DNA of 64,000 nucleotides, taken from Paragorgia papillata. Lineage: Eukaryota > Cnidaria > Anthozoa > Scleralcyonacea > Coralliidae. The notes under the pieces are model-generated. The model was not told the DNA's origin. It did not search any database and worked only from the letters and a program-made list of their open reading frames with translations. A program made the position numbers and the translations under genes. Where the stretch lies: contig JAWNZC010000087.1 of assembly GCA_035771165.1 (NCBI GenBank), positions 5,961,501-6,025,500 on the forward strand, written 5' to 3'. Each line of letters opens with the position of its first letter. Position 1 is the first letter of the stretch. Of the stretch, positions 18,017 through 30,462 are shown piece after piece.

Positions 18017-19228
18017 TCACTCGTCTTTAAACCAAGGATTGGTGAGGAAGAGGTTTCCAGCTACTATGAACAACACAGGGATGGATTTGTTTTTGAGCTT
18101 CAAATTGGCAACACATTTTCCAATGACAGGAATGCTTGAGCCACTGTATGCTGTGAGCTTAACATATTTTGGTTTCACGCTGGGCTTCTTGGACAAGGAA
18201 TAGAAGGTTTTCTTTGGTCGAACATTGACTTGGGCACCAGTGTCTATCTTGTAAGTGATGTTAGTCCCGGAAATGGGCCCATTTCTATCGAGTATAACAT
18301 TCCAGTCCTTTGGGGTGCAGCGGTCGTCTACTTGAAGTACATTAGCCTCATCACTGGGTAATTGCTCTGGAGGGTTGATTTTATCTTTTGTCGCAGTTAT
18401 GGTGCCAACCTCAAACTCACTGTCACTGCTAGAGTCTCCAATGGGAGGGGGTTGTTCTACAACATCTACAGAATTCCTAGGACAGCACTTGGCAAAATGA
18501 CCAGCTTCGCTGCAGATTTTACATTTCTTTGAGTAAGCAGGGAAATTTCCTCTGTTGTGAGACCCACCACAAAATTTGCAGTTCTTAAAGAATGTTTGTT
18601 TACCAGAGCTAGTTGGTTGTTTGAACTTTGGTTTGGTATTTCTTTTGAGGGCACCAATGGATTTTCTCTCAGATTCAAGTTGGCGTTGCAAAACGTTTGC
18701 ACGCTGCTTTGTTTCTTGGGCAGCTTGGCCATATTTTATAGCATTTTCTAGGGTTAAATCAGGTTCCCTGAGAAGTCTTTCCCTAAGCTTGTTGTCTAAA
18801 AGTCCCATTATGATCACGTCTCTAATTAGAGAATTACATAACTCTCCGAATTGACACTCTTGGCTTAGTTTCTTCAATTCAGTTACAAATTGATCAAAAG
18901 ACTGACCTTCTTTTTGGCGACATGTGAGGAACTTGTATCGTTGGAAAGTGATATTCTTTCAAGGAGAACAGTATTCGTCGAGTTTTCCAACAAACACGCT
19001 GAACTTCATATTTTCTTCCTCGCTGTCGAAGGTAAGGTTATTGTAGATTTCACGACCCTTCTTACCAATGCACGTAAGGAGTATGCTTGATCTCACTTGA
19101 TCACTTTTCTAGTCTTTCTCGGTGGCTGTGAGGTAAAGCTTGAGTTCCTGTTTCAATTGTCGCCACTGTTCAGAGATATTTCCTTCAAAAAGAGGCGGTT
19201 CAGGCGGAGTACTAGTAAAATGATCCAT
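18017..19228 (-). pseudogene. Gypsy gag and protease
   Basis: Gag starts at the ATG at 19228 (MDHFTSTPPEPPLFEGNI), close inside the 5' LTR. Two in-frame stops interrupt it, at about 19110 and 18960. From 18877 the frame is open: CCHC-type knuckles CKFCGGSHNRGNFP and CKICSEAGHFAKCCP occur at 18590-18480, then an aspartic protease with YKIDTGAQVNV at about 18235. The frame stops at 18017 before joining pol. Confidence 0.87.
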
Positions 19229-19285
19229 GTGGATATCGAGTATAAAATGTCCTGAGAAGCGGAGTAAGTACTTATCCTGACACCA

Positions 19286-19436
19286 TGTTGTGTTCTAAGG
19301 ACACATAACACTGGTTATGATGTATTTTATTGTCGTCCATGTTGACCAGAACATGTCAAGTGAAGTTTCTTAATTCATGCATATTAATTAAAACATACTG
19401 AGAACGAGGCTAACTAATTATTCACATAATATAACA
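19286..19436 (-). repeat. 5' LTR of Gypsy element
   Basis: This 151-bp repeat starts TGTTGTGTTC and ends ATAACA, followed by ACATG at 19437-19441. The few differences from the left LTR indicate an old insertion. Confidence 0.92.
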
Positions 19437-19441
19437 ACATG

Positions 19442-20043
19442 CATGGCCATAAATTTTGGCCATTGGAGCCCACATAGTAATCAGCGGACTCCTGCGTAAA
19501 ATATGTTTTTGCCGGCAAATTGCTATTTGTTACAGAGACCAACTTTCTAACGTGGTTCTCAACTCTATCATAATTTTCTCTAAGAAGCACCGTACACCTT
19601 TCTGCTAAGAAACAGTTGATGATCTGATCGAATTATGTATCTGGTCATTTCTTCTCGAGGTCATATCAACTTTTCTCTCGTCTTTTCAAACACTAATTAT
19701 GGATGAAGCATTAGTTCTTAATAAATATTTCAAAAATGCCACTGTTTCGTGTTTTATTCACTGGGCTCTTGCATTAGTCAATAGATTACACTTTCCGCCT
19801 CGTGGAGCTATAGCCAATATACTTATTATGGACATTAATTGTAAAATATATTTGACCCTTTGCAGGACCACATTGACCATTATGACTTACAAAAAATTGT
19901 TTCGAAATTTTACAACATTCTATAAATTATGGATGAATTTTGTAGCCTGTAGGACTGTGTTTATCATTTTCAATTTCGCGCGCGCAATCTAGCGTTGGAG
20001 CTTCCGGTAATTTTCAATCATCCCCAATGTCTCCCGTCCTATA
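19442..20043. other. No gene recognised
   Basis: A 97-codon open frame occurs at 19699-19992 but has no motif and biased, repeat-like composition. I treat it as chance. Confidence 0.5.
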
Positions 20044-21158
20044 CCCTGGTCCCCGCACCTCCATTCCCCCCCCCCCCCCCCCCCCCCGAAATGCTGAAAG
20101 CGGCGAGAAACACCTCTGGTCGAAGACGCTACTTATATCACTTTTATGTTGCAGTAATCTAATCAAATTGACTGGGGGGTCAGGGGTTTAAACTTTTTGC
20201 ACCACTGATAGAAGTTTTTATTTATTAAGGCCGTTTGCGGCGCAGGCTAGGGGAAATAAATTATAAAAGTATAAAAATTTGGCCGTTTTACCAGTCGAGC
20301 AAGAGATAAAAAACCAACAGCCCACAAGACAACGCAAGACAGCTTATTAGAGCTAAATGACTCGCCAGACTGCTTCAGTGCTCAAATTATTTATTCCTTT
20401 CAAAACCACTTGCAAGCTACAATAACGGCAAAACCGGCTCTTATACATAGGGGAAATTTTTTCCCAATGGCGCTTTAGTTTCCATACCGCTGCTATTCAG
20501 AAAAATTTCGAAAACGAATCCGAATTTTATATGTAGAACTAAAACGCAAAACTGTCACCTGTTCACAAAGAAATAATATGCATTATAGTGTGTTTATATG
20601 GAGAAGAGCCAGCCCGGGTACTCGAGATAGCCCGCTTTTCGAAGATGATTTTAATTGTGTCAACGTAAGAAGGGCTAGCTCGCCTAGGCGGGCTTGCTTG
20701 CTTTTTGTGCTAATTGCTTAATTTATCAATTCTGGTAAGACACAAAGTCTCATTGTTCTAAATATGAAGTGTACATGAACAAGCAGAACTTGTGAATTGT
20801 TAATATGTCGAAAAAAGTTGATAAACATAAATTTTGTCGCGAGTACGAAACTTTTAATGCTAACCCTGGTAGGCGAGCCAGCCCGGTCGATCGTGTTTAC
20901 ATGGGGGAAAAGCAGCAGGAGTAACCGAAATTTCGGTCTCACAAAGCGAGATCTTGGCTAGGTGGGCTGGTTCGGCTCTCATATAAACATAAGATGAAAA
21001 TTAACAAGATATAATAGCACAATCACGATCGGAAAAGCGGGCTAGCCCGGGTATGAAAACGGCCAGTTCGACCAGAGGTTGGGGGGGGGGGAGTGGGGGG
21101 GGGGGGGTGGGGGGGGGGGGAGGAGGGAGCGGGCGACGTAGAACTTCTGCGACCAGGG
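20044..21158. mobile_element. Non-autonomous DNA transposon with CCCTGGTC termini
   Basis: The left end (CCCTGGTC..., poly-C, then CTCTGGTCGAAGACG) is repeated in inverted orientation at the right (GTTCGACCAGAGG, poly-G, then GACCAGGG). TA flanks both tips (20042-20043 and 21159-21160), consistent with a TA target duplication. The interior holds GC-rich inverted pieces (AGCCCGGGTA, AGCGGGCTAGCCC) but no ORF. A single further copy of the end lies at about 30465-30545. Confidence 0.7.
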
Positions 21159-21630
21159 TACCCGGCCTTTAGCGGGAGGAGATTAAAGCTGCTGACCTCA
21201 ATAATTACAGACTCTGAAGGACCACTTTCTGAAAATAAACGTGCGTTTTATACTGAGATTTGAATCTCGTAATAGCCTTGGTTCACGAAAAGCTTGCAAA
21301 CTACTAATTTTTTACTGAATTTTTGAACAAATTCTTTGCATCGCTCTAACGAAAAATAATTTGATTTGGAAAGAGGTAAGATTATACCACATGACTCCGT
21401 CGTTGAAAATTAAAAATAGGTTATTCGATTCATGCAGTCTACCATCAAATATCGCGCCGAGTGCTTTATTTGAGAATATTAATATGGTCACAATAGAGCG
21501 AGCGAACTAACCATAAGCAGCTACCGACTGGAAAAAGTTAACGATCACTTCTATGAAATCTTGTTCTGTTATCATAAGCAGTAAGCGACCTAGAATTAGA
21601 AACCATCGTTGCAAAGTATAAAGTATTTAA

Positions 21631-22306
21631 GGTGGCTCCATACAGTTTCTTGGAAAATGGAAAATACAAATTTGAGAGTCCAAAACACGTGATTAAACAT
21701 TTCGAAAAAAGAATAAAACTAAATGTTATGCATAATTAAACAGTCTGACAATCAAAAACTGTCACCAAATAAATACCAACAGTTGTTGCTATGGCAACAA
21801 TGGCGTTTCAAAATGGCTGCCAATTACCTTTCAAACTAATTTAATTCGGAAAAAACTTTGGTGACCACCAATTTTTTTTTCATTAAAACTTTCCTTGAAG
21901 TATGAGTAATCAATAGGCCGATTTTAAAAAATTATGTAGAACGAAATTTTTAAAAAATTAACAAACATAATTTTTCCGAAAAAAAAAATTATTCGTTCTA
22001 CAGAATTTTTTTTAAATCGGCCTATTGATTACTCATACTTCAAGAAAAGTTTTAATGAAAAAAAAATTGGGGGTCACCAAAGTTTTTTTCGAATTAAATT
22101 AGTTTGAAGCGTAATTGGCAGCCATTTTGAAACGTCATTGTTGCCATAGCAACAACTGTTGGTATTTATTTGGTAACAGTTTTTTATTGTCAGACTGTTT
22201 ATTTATGCATGACATTTAGTTTTATTCTTTTTCGAATTGTTTATGTACGTGTTTTGGTTTCTCAAACTTGTATTTTCCATTTTTCAAGAAACTGTATGGA
22301 GTCACC
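21631..22306. mobile_element. TTAA fold-back element (palindromic MITE)
   Basis: The 676-bp element is an almost complete palindrome. The left arm GGTGGCTCCATACAGTTTCT runs to about 21965 and reads back as the right arm ending GGAGTCACC. TTAA sits on each side (21627-21630 and 22307-22310), as expected for Kolobok or piggyBac-type movement. No coding capacity is present. Confidence 0.88.
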
Positions 22307-22310
22307 TTAA

Positions 22311-24371
22311 AATGATAAATTATGTTATTTAAGCTCATGGTGTCATAGTTATTTTGCTATAAATGTTTCTCTTTTATGAGATAACGCTGCTGTACCGCAG
22401 GCGCAATGTCCGACCTTTCTGGCCATGACTTATAGTAAACTTGCAAGTGTAATCTACCGCAATTTTTGTCCGATATACAGAATCATTAAAAAGTTGGCAA
22501 AACAGTCGTTGGCCTATTTATCGAATCAGGCCAACACCTGTTTATGACGTCTTCAAGGGACAAACAATCCCAGAATTTTTAACTACATTCTTTTTTCATT
22601 TAGCTTATAGATACATGCCATATGTGTCAGGCAAGCAACCTTATTAACCTTTCGAGAGAGAAGTTTCTACGAGGAGCCTCGAGTTAACGAGTAATATCTT
22701 TTGGCGTTAGATAGAGTAAAATATTTAAGTAGCGACAAAAATGCACGTTTCCCTTTTGTTAAAAGATTAAGAATGACAAGTATATACTTCTCAAGAAAAT
22801 TGGTAGTGTTCTTTTACATTTTTAATGTAATCAGGTTTATTAGCAAGTACACACATGTAGTCATTGATTGCCTATTTAAATAGGTTGCTGTAACTTGTTT
22901 CTAATAAACCACCATCTGCCCCACGATATTTATATTTTTACACCAGTTTTCAAAATTACTCAACACCGGAAGCTGACATGCATGTGGCGTGATGTGAGTT
23001 TTATAGCAATTTGTTGTCACAAAACGTTTTCAATTTACATAAGTCAGAATACAATGAAATGAGGACGTTAGTGCTGACCGTAAGGCGAGTTATTTAACCA
23101 TAACAATGCAATCCATTGGAATGTTGAATACGATGACAAAGTAAATAATATTGAAGTATTTTGAATTGCCCTAAAACTCGCATGTCGGCTACAATATATC
23201 CGACCTTGTCACATAATTTTGAAAAAGGGTGTAATAACGGATTGACTTGTCATTTTATTCGCTTATTACGTTCACTGAACTGGATTAATAGACTATTCCC
23301 GAATATGATTCAATGGACGCGAACAGTGGCTTGAAATCCAGGTTGAATATGAAGGATAATAGTGAATGCATTACGATTTCATTCATGCCATTGTTTTATG
23401 GGCTTTGGAGCAAATTCGGAAAGTCTTTAGCTACTCAGGTGTGTTAATGTCTGAGTCCAGTCCTCTCTGCGCGATCAGCGCAGGCAGTGCAAATAAAGCA
23501 TCATTTTTCATTCAAAAGCGACGTATTCTGGGAACGGTTCTTTGTTAATGTTGTGTAAATATGTTTTACTGATTTTATTAAATACTAACTTTGTACAGTA
23601 AAGTGTCACGTGATTAATTATAAACACAAATATGCGTCGGATTAATGTGAAATTACAAACATGCCCTGCCGGGAAGGAAAAGCGTGTTCTTGTACATCGT
23701 TTTTGTGTTAATGTGTTAGCTATGAAGGTCTAATACAACAATCAAACTTCGAATGTTGACATTATTAGGTATATCTCCTGTTGTACAAAGAGAACCTTCC
23801 CGGCAGAGCCTCCAAAGTTTGGTGTTCGAACTCGCAGCCGAGGTTTATCAAATGCGCCATATTTTTCGACGAAACAGAAATATATTTGCCCAGCGGCTTT
23901 CCGCATAACCCTGGAAACAACAAGGAAAGTCAGGAAAGTTCGAAGCATTTGCAAGTCTTTGCTGTTTAATAACTCCAGAGTCTGTAAATAGTTTTATAAT
24001 TTACATACGTTCAATATACTATGCGAAACAAAGAGAGTTATGGTCAGCGAAGTTAAACAAGATTAAAACGAGTCCCGAAGTATTATACACGGCGCCAAGT
24101 GAAGGGAATCTTTGCTCACTTTAATACATTTAATATACATCGCTGGATACAACTACAAGTTTTCAATCGACTTAAACATTCCGTGAAAGGCTCCATGATT
24201 TTGATTTTGTCAGAAATTTAAGCCGTGGAATTACCACAATTTCAAAGAACACGAGCCGTATCTGAAGGCCTTTTCTTCTTCTGATATTATATAAAAAGTG
24301 GAGCAGCTCAGCAGCCAGCAGCTGACTCCTTGGATGAAAGTTGATCACCTTTTAATATTCTGATTACCTCT
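22311..24371. other. No gene recognised
   Basis: AT-rich sequence. Open frames of 60-70 codons at 22701, 23366 and 23742 lack motifs and have no splice context that I could support. Confidence 0.5.
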
Positions 24372-25220
24372 TACCATTTAATATTCTGCCCTATCAATAT
24401 AATTTTGAACTGATTTTATTTCCTGGATACCATTATTCTGCTCTGTCAAGATGATTTTGGACTGATTTTACCTCCTGACTACCATTATTCTGCTCTGGCA
24501 AGATGATTTTGAACTGATTTTTCTTCCTGACTACCATTATTCTGCTCTGGTAAGATGATTTTGAACTGATTTTGCCTCCTGACTACCATTATTCTGCCCT
24601 GGCAAGATGATTTTGAACTGATTTTGCCTCCTGACTACCATTATTCTGCTCTGGCAAGATGATTTTGAACTGATTTTGCTTCCTGACTATCATTATTCTG
24701 CTCTGGCAAGATGATTTTGAACTGATTTTGCCTCCTGACTACCATTATTCTGCTCTGGCAAGATGATTTTGAACTAATTTTGTTTCCTGACTATCATTAT
24801 TCTGCTCTGGCAAGATGATTTTGAACTGATTTTGCCTCCTGACTACCATTATTCTGCTCTGGCAAGATGATTTTGAACTAATTTTGTTTCCTGACTATCA
24901 TTATTCTGCTCTGGCAAGATGATTTTGAACTGATTTTGCCTCCTGACTACCATTATTCTGCTCTGGCAAGATGATTTTGAACTGATTTTGCTTCTTGACT
25001 ACCATTATTCTGCTCTTGCAAGATGATTTTGAACTGATTTTGCCTCCTAACTACCATTATTCTGCTATGGCAAGATGATTTTGAACTGATTTTGCCTCCT
25101 GACTACCATTATTCTGCTCTGCCAGGATTATCTTGAGCTGATTTTGCTTCTTGGCTACAAATTCTTCTGCTCTGCCAAGATAATTTTCAACTGATTTTGC
25201 CTCCTGCCTACCATTATTTA
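24372..25220. repeat. 52-bp minisatellite, about 16 copies
   Basis: The unit begins CCATTATTCTGCTCTGGCAA, continues through GATGATTTTGAACTGATTTT and ends GCCTCCTGACTA. The spacing between copies is 52 bases, for example 24482 to 24534. Central copies are nearly identical and edge copies are degenerate, the usual sign of expansion from the middle. Confidence 0.93.
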
Positions 25221-25863
25221 TTCAGGCTGAAGAAAATTATTTTGGATCGGGTTTCCGCAGTCAGTACTAATTCACCCTACTTTGCTGCTGAGCAATGGTT
25301 TACAAGTTTGCTTCTTTTGACATTTTTTCTTGGAAGTACAGCATCTGGCATTAGCCACGAGTGTAAAATTCTATTAAATGGGCTACTTGGATAGGTTTAA
25401 TGACTTTATGATGCAGAAATACATGTATATGTACATTAAGCTGTTATTACTCATGCCCAAACCATATTTTGAATCACCTGAATGACTGAATACAGCTCTC
25501 TGCTCCTAAATTATTTTGTTATTATATATTGTACACTGTTTGTGATACTGTACATACACTCACACAACCCAAAAATAAACACAAAATGTTTACTTTATTT
25601 GGTTACTTCAATGTACACCATATTATTTTATATAAAACAGTTGGCACATGTATATGTTGAATTGTGATTGGTTCTTTTATGTTCCTTCTTCCATGAGATT
25701 GCTTGGGGATGCACTGGATCATCATTGTCAAAAGGAATATTGCATTGTTACCTGAAGAAAAGCAGAAAATGTCAACAGTTTATTTAAAGCATTTAAGGCA
25801 CTTGTTGTTGGGTAGTGAGTTTAAGATCTAATGTGTAATTAAACCATAGTCCTAATATATAAC
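25221..25863. other. No gene recognised
   Basis: AT-rich sequence without a supportable gene. Open frames at 25197-25394 and 25482-25667 have no motif. Confidence 0.5.
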
Positions 25864-25871
25864 AATATAAT

Positions 25872-27485
25872 TAGAGCTGCTCCCGATTAATCGATTAATC
25901 GATTATTTTTCCACAATCGACTATGCTTAACAGTAATCGGATAACCGGTTCATCTATACCACACAGTGTGATGCCGGAATGAGTTAATTTCTTTCCGGAT
26001 TAAAAAATTCACTCGCAGCGTGCAAAGTTTACCGTAGTCTGATCGGGTTTACCAGTGCTAGACGGCCGGCCAACCTCGATAAAAGTGTCTCAAAAACACC
26101 GTTGATGGCATTTTTTGTTACAAGCAGGCAACCATGCCAAATCGTATCGGATAGTGTATACTTTGAAGGTGAGGGGTGTTGGCAGCAGTAATTATTGATT
26201 TATATACTAAAATTTAGAGCTTTTTGAAAGCACAATGTGATGGATGGGATATCTGTAAAGTGCTGCCTATTTACGTTTGTGTTTTATTTGAATTAGCTAA
26301 ATTTAGAATGCTATCCAATCAGCGTGCCTCTAGTTTTGCTTAACCTAATTCGCATAACTCACAATCATAAACAAACAAGAAATATGGCGTAAATACACCT
26401 AAATATAATACTTCGAAGAAAGGCCACAAAAAGGTAAGCTTGCCAAGAATCAGAAATTTATTTGATCTGGTAGCTACAGGAAAGTCTCATATTCGTAAAT
26501 TACTTCGTTTTAGTTTTGCTAATTTGCCGATACCGCCATCTATCTACTGTTATAAAGCTGAGCTTTTGCACTACAGTGTAGTGTTACTTATATTGTTCCT
26601 TAGACATTTAACTCACCGGTTCTGGCGGTTCAACAGTGCTATCTTGTGATACACGAAAGGCAACCGGCCTAGTCATCTTGATCAATGTCTAAGCTACATT
26701 TCTATGCTGGTTGCCTGCTTGTAACAAAAAGTTTTCAGATTGTTTGTGGCTGTTCTTCCAAGTGTTATATTTAGGCGAATTTGCGCCATGTTTCTTGTTT
26801 GTTGATAATTGTGAGCTATGCGGAATTAGAATAATCAGCACTTCAGGCACGCTGATTTGGATAGCATTCTGAATTTGTAATTCAAATAATACACAAAACG
26901 TAAATAGGCATCGCTTTACAGATTATCCCATCCATCACATTGTGCTTTCAAAAAGCTCGAAATTTTAGTATATAAATCAATAATCACGACTGCCAACACC
27001 CCTCACCTTCAAAGTATACACTATCCGATACGATTTAGCATGGTTGCCTGCTTGTAACAACAAATGCCATCAAAAGTAATATTTTGAAGCTTTGGCCGGC
27101 CCTCTATGCTGCGAAAATATCTTTAAAGTTTTTTATTAGAAGAATTTATTACCATTTCCGTCCAACATTGCGGCGTGCGGATTTTAAAACCTTGTTTCAC
27201 GTTTCAAAACGTTAGTTTCGCCACGCCAAGTGTCATGTTTGAGCGATTAAATTGACCCGTTTGGGGGCGTTAAACATTAATAACAAAAATGTTTTGCTCA
27301 TGCACTTGAAAGGTTTCCCGTTTTTTCCCCCCGCACCTGACACATTCAACTTGCGATTTTACAAACCACCATGGGCATGTCAATGATGTCATATTTAAAT
27401 TAATTATCAATACGATTAATCGATATTAATCGATTGTTGACAACGATTAATCGATTACGAAAATTAACCGATGGGAGCAGCTCTA
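25872..27485. mobile_element. hAT-like non-autonomous element with nested fold-back
   Basis: Ends are TAGAGCTGCTCCCGATTAAT and its inverse, followed by alternating ATTAATCGAT repeats. An exact 8-bp duplication, AATATAAT, flanks it (25864-25871 and 27486-27493), the length expected for hAT. Inside, about 26098-27080 forms a second large inverted repeat (TTGTTACAAGCAGGCAACCA and inverse), so one element is nested in another. No transposase is encoded. Confidence 0.9.
26098..27080. repeat. Inner inverted-repeat element within the hAT-like element
   Basis: The arm at about 26098-26395 is repeated inverted at about 26770-27080, sharing GTTGGCAG, TTTGAAGGTGAGGGGTGTTG and GCACAATGTGATGGATGGGA. A third copy of the GGTTGCCTGCTTGTAAC edge lies at about 26710, which suggests another nested insertion in the loop. 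Confidence 0.78.
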
Positions 27486-27493
27486 AATATAAT

Positions 27494-28526
27494 ATTAAGA
27501 ATTGTTATCTAGAGTAACAATAAATAATAAAAAAATTAATAAAAATTAAACCATGATTAAATGCACAGCAATGGCAAGAACTTCAAAGTTGTCAAGATTT
27601 TCAAGTCTTTGGGCAATTAGATCAATTTTTACTGTGTATGTAACTATTAAAATCATATAATATATACAGTAATGGTATTCACACTTTATTAATTTGAGAC
27701 AGACCGTAAGTGTTTGTCTTCACTGTTGTGCTTATGTTTAGATATGTTTAATACTCAAATGTCAAACCAAAGTACACATAAATGTGTAGAGGCTCGATAC
27801 AAACACAGACAAGTGAGACAACAGACAAATATACTTCACTAGCAACCAAATAAATATCGCTTACCTTGAAGAATTGACGACTTTCTTCATACCATTCGTC
27901 GTTTTCGGCTTTACTGTATAGTGAGAACGACGTTTACTAGTTCATCCACAGTTCATCTCGGAGCAAATGTAAACCTTTCTGCTCTATCACTCCTTGGGTG
28001 CTTAGCAACGCCATTTTGTAATCGAAAAAAATGTCGCAAAGCGCTAAAAACAGCGACGCGGCCGCGCACTCGTTGCGGCGAAATTACTGGGTCGAGAAAA
28101 AATTGGACCCAGACATTAACTCGCCTGAGTATTAGACATATTCTCTTTTAGCGGGTTCGGCACAGATACGTGTGCTGTACCTAAGCGCAGCTTTTGTTAA
28201 TAGGGCCGGGAAGAATATATAATACAAAATATTAATATGTAAGAATAATATATTTACATATTTAAGTAAAAATTAAAATACCGTAAGCTAGTTGCACTGG
28301 GAAGAACGTTGAAAGAATAAGGTTTTTGCGTTTTTTAAGCTTGTTTGGGAAACTATTGCAAAAATTAGTTCCACTATATATAACTCAGACTTCGTTATGT
28401 GTTCTGTTTTCGGATACGGTCAAAAAAATCTATCAATCAATCAATCAATCAATAAATAATTTTTAGTAAATTAGTAAATTTTATTATAAGAAAGATACAT
28501 TCTAAATTTACAACTATTTTTTTAAG
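27494..28526. other. No gene recognised; possible intron upstream of SRCR exon
   Basis: AT-rich sequence with a short (ATCA)n run at 28431-28454 and a GC-rich patch at 28030-28090. A 76-codon frame at 27921 has no motif. Confidence 0.5.
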
Positions 28527-28850
28527 GTATTACCATCAGATTGCAAGGACCATTAAAGAACTCAGGTATTGGACGTGTTGAAATATTTTACCAAGGGAAA
28601 TGGGGAACGGTTTGTGAGAAGAACTGGGACTTTAACGATGCTAACGTGGTTTGTCGACAACTTGGATTTCGCGGAGTTAGTGCAGCTCTTCAACGCCGTG
28701 ATGTTCCAGATGGCAATGGAACAATATGGCTAGATAAGGTTGACTGTTCAGGAAGTGAACATTACTTAGCCATCTGTAGTCATAGAGGATGGGGAACACA
28801 CAATTGCATTCACCAAAACGATGCCGGTGTCATATGTAGTAACGAATCGG
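28527..28850 (+). CDS. SRCR-domain exon of a larger host gene
   Basis: One exon encodes a complete scavenger receptor cysteine-rich domain: IRLQGPLKNSGIGRVEIF, WGTVCEKNW, ANVVCRQLGF, IWLDKVDCSGSEHYLAICSH and CIHQNDAGVIC. Six cysteines are present, as in group A domains. The acceptor (TTTTTTTAAG) ends at 28526 and the donor G/GTAAGC starts at 28851; both are phase 1, the symmetric arrangement of shuffled extracellular domains. The open frame runs on to 28876 past the donor. Such domains occur in secreted or membrane receptors. The other exons are not visible in this window, so it may be a gene fragment. Confidence 0.88.
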
Positions 28851-29879
28851 GTAAGCTATTTTCCTTTAATATTTAATCTTTAACTAAACTTATTTTGACA
28901 CGGTAGCCTATTCAATACCAGCTGGTTTTCAAAGAGCCGTGTACATAACATTAAAATAAGATGAGAGAGTCACTGAGATGCTATTCCCTGCGTTCTGGCA
29001 GCACTTTAGAACAAAATCTAAACGTTTTAAATCGCATTTTCTTTGGCATATTTTATCGAAAATGACTGGTGGACAATTTGGCAACGTGTTTAATAATAAC
29101 TATATTCTAACTCTAAATATATTTATAAAAATAGAATATCGGAAAGAAACCACTGAAATGAGTCAGCTGTTGCCAGGTATCAGTTAGGTTATATAAAGAG
29201 CAAAAGAAAGTGTTAAATACGGTAAGGGCATAAACAATACATATTAACTATTAAACGTATTAAACGTATTAAACATGCACAGAGATGTTTGACAGTCGTA
29301 AAATCAAGAGATGTTAATAGGAATCACATTACCGAGCGGCGAATCACTCACATTTCAGCATTTATTTATACTGTGAAATTTTCACTTTTCAGGCTTCGGT
29401 CAAATACCGCGGGATACATAATGCAACAAAACTTTACAACACTGAATCATAATGAGTTTTTAATGCCATGTTATTGTAATATTTACGGGGAAACAATTGA
29501 TAAACGACATCCCATCTTCAATTTAAACAAGACGCCCGCTAGGCGTTAACTCGGGCTACTTAATACTGGGCACTGGGCAGTGGTACATGCTGGTATGGGA
29601 AGATTATGCTAACCCGTGTGCTAACAAATGCTATTAGGATATTTGTCAAGAAAAATTTGAATTTGTTCAACATAATTAAGGTGGGTATTCTGTGCACACG
29701 AAAAATTTATCAATCATTTCCTGTAAACATTAGCCAACTATTAACCCTTTGCCAGGCAAGATTACCAGGAGGTCCCACTTGACAAGCAAAATCATGTGCC
29801 ATTAGCCAGAGTAAAAGTAGAAGTAGAAATTTGTAAATGGCAACCATGCCAAGGACAAAACTAACATTAGTACAAGCGT
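28851..29879. other. No gene recognised; probable intron or intergenic sequence
   Basis: AT-rich. Open frames at 28978 and 29289 show no motif. No second SRCR exon was found. Confidence 0.5.
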
Positions 29880-30462
29880 ACAATGAAATGGTGGCCATAC
29901 TGATGTACATGTCAAAACAATGAAATGGTGGCCATACTTGTGTACCAAAACATTGAAATGGTAGCCATAGAATCAAAACAATTAAATGCTGGCCATACTG
30001 GTGTACCAAAACATTGAAATGGTGGCCATACTGGTGTACCATCGGCCATGTTGGTGTACCAAAACAATGAAATGGTGGCCATACTGGTGTACCAAAACAA
30101 TGAAATGGTGGCTATACTGGTGTACCAAAACAATGAAATAGTGGCCAATCGGCCATGTTGGTGTACCAAAACAATGAAATGGTGGCCATACTGGTGTACC
30201 AAAACAATGAAATGGTGGCTATACTGGTGTACCAAAACATTGAAATGGTGGCCATACTGGTGTACCAAAACAATAAAATGGTGGCCATACTGGTGTACCA
30301 AAACATTGAAATGATGGCCATACTGGTGTACCAAAACGTTGAAATGGTGGCCATACTGGTGTACGAAAACAATGAAATGGTGGCCATACTGGTGTGCCAA
30401 AACATTGAAATGGTAGCCATACTGGTGAACTAAAACAATGAAATGGTGGACATACTGGTGTT
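29880..30462. repeat. 33-bp minisatellite, about 17 copies
   Basis: The unit is CAATGAAATGGTGGCCATAC followed by TGGTGTACCAAAA. Because 33 is a multiple of three, several frames on both strands stay open as 11-residue repeats. Two 12-base interruptions (ATCGGCCATGTT) occur near 30040 and 30150. Confidence 0.93.

Larger units (their letters stand above)
14324..19436 (-). mobile_element. Gypsy-type LTR retrotransposon, decayed, with internal insertion
   Basis: Two LTRs of about 151 bp (TGTTATG...ATAACA) bracket gag-protease, reverse transcriptase, RNase H and integrase remnants in minus orientation. The 5-bp target duplication ACATG is exact (14319-14323 and 19437-19441). Just inside the right (5') LTR the minus strand reads TGGTGTCAGGATAAG, a candidate tRNA primer site, and the left (3') LTR is preceded by the purine tract AAAAGAGGGA. 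Pol order protease-RT-RNaseH-integrase fits Ty3/Gypsy. Stops, shifts and a large insertion show that it is dead. Confidence 0.93.

Noticed and set aside
19699..19992. 97-codon plus-strand ORF
   Set aside because: No motif, no splice signal and hydrophobic AT-driven composition.
24372..25220. CRISPR-like regular spacing
   Set aside because: The whole 52-bp unit is repeated with no unique spacers; this is a minisatellite in a eukaryote.
29710..30433. Several overlapping ORFs of 88-162 codons on both strands
   Set aside because: They are by-products of the 33-bp tandem repeat, whose length is a multiple of three.
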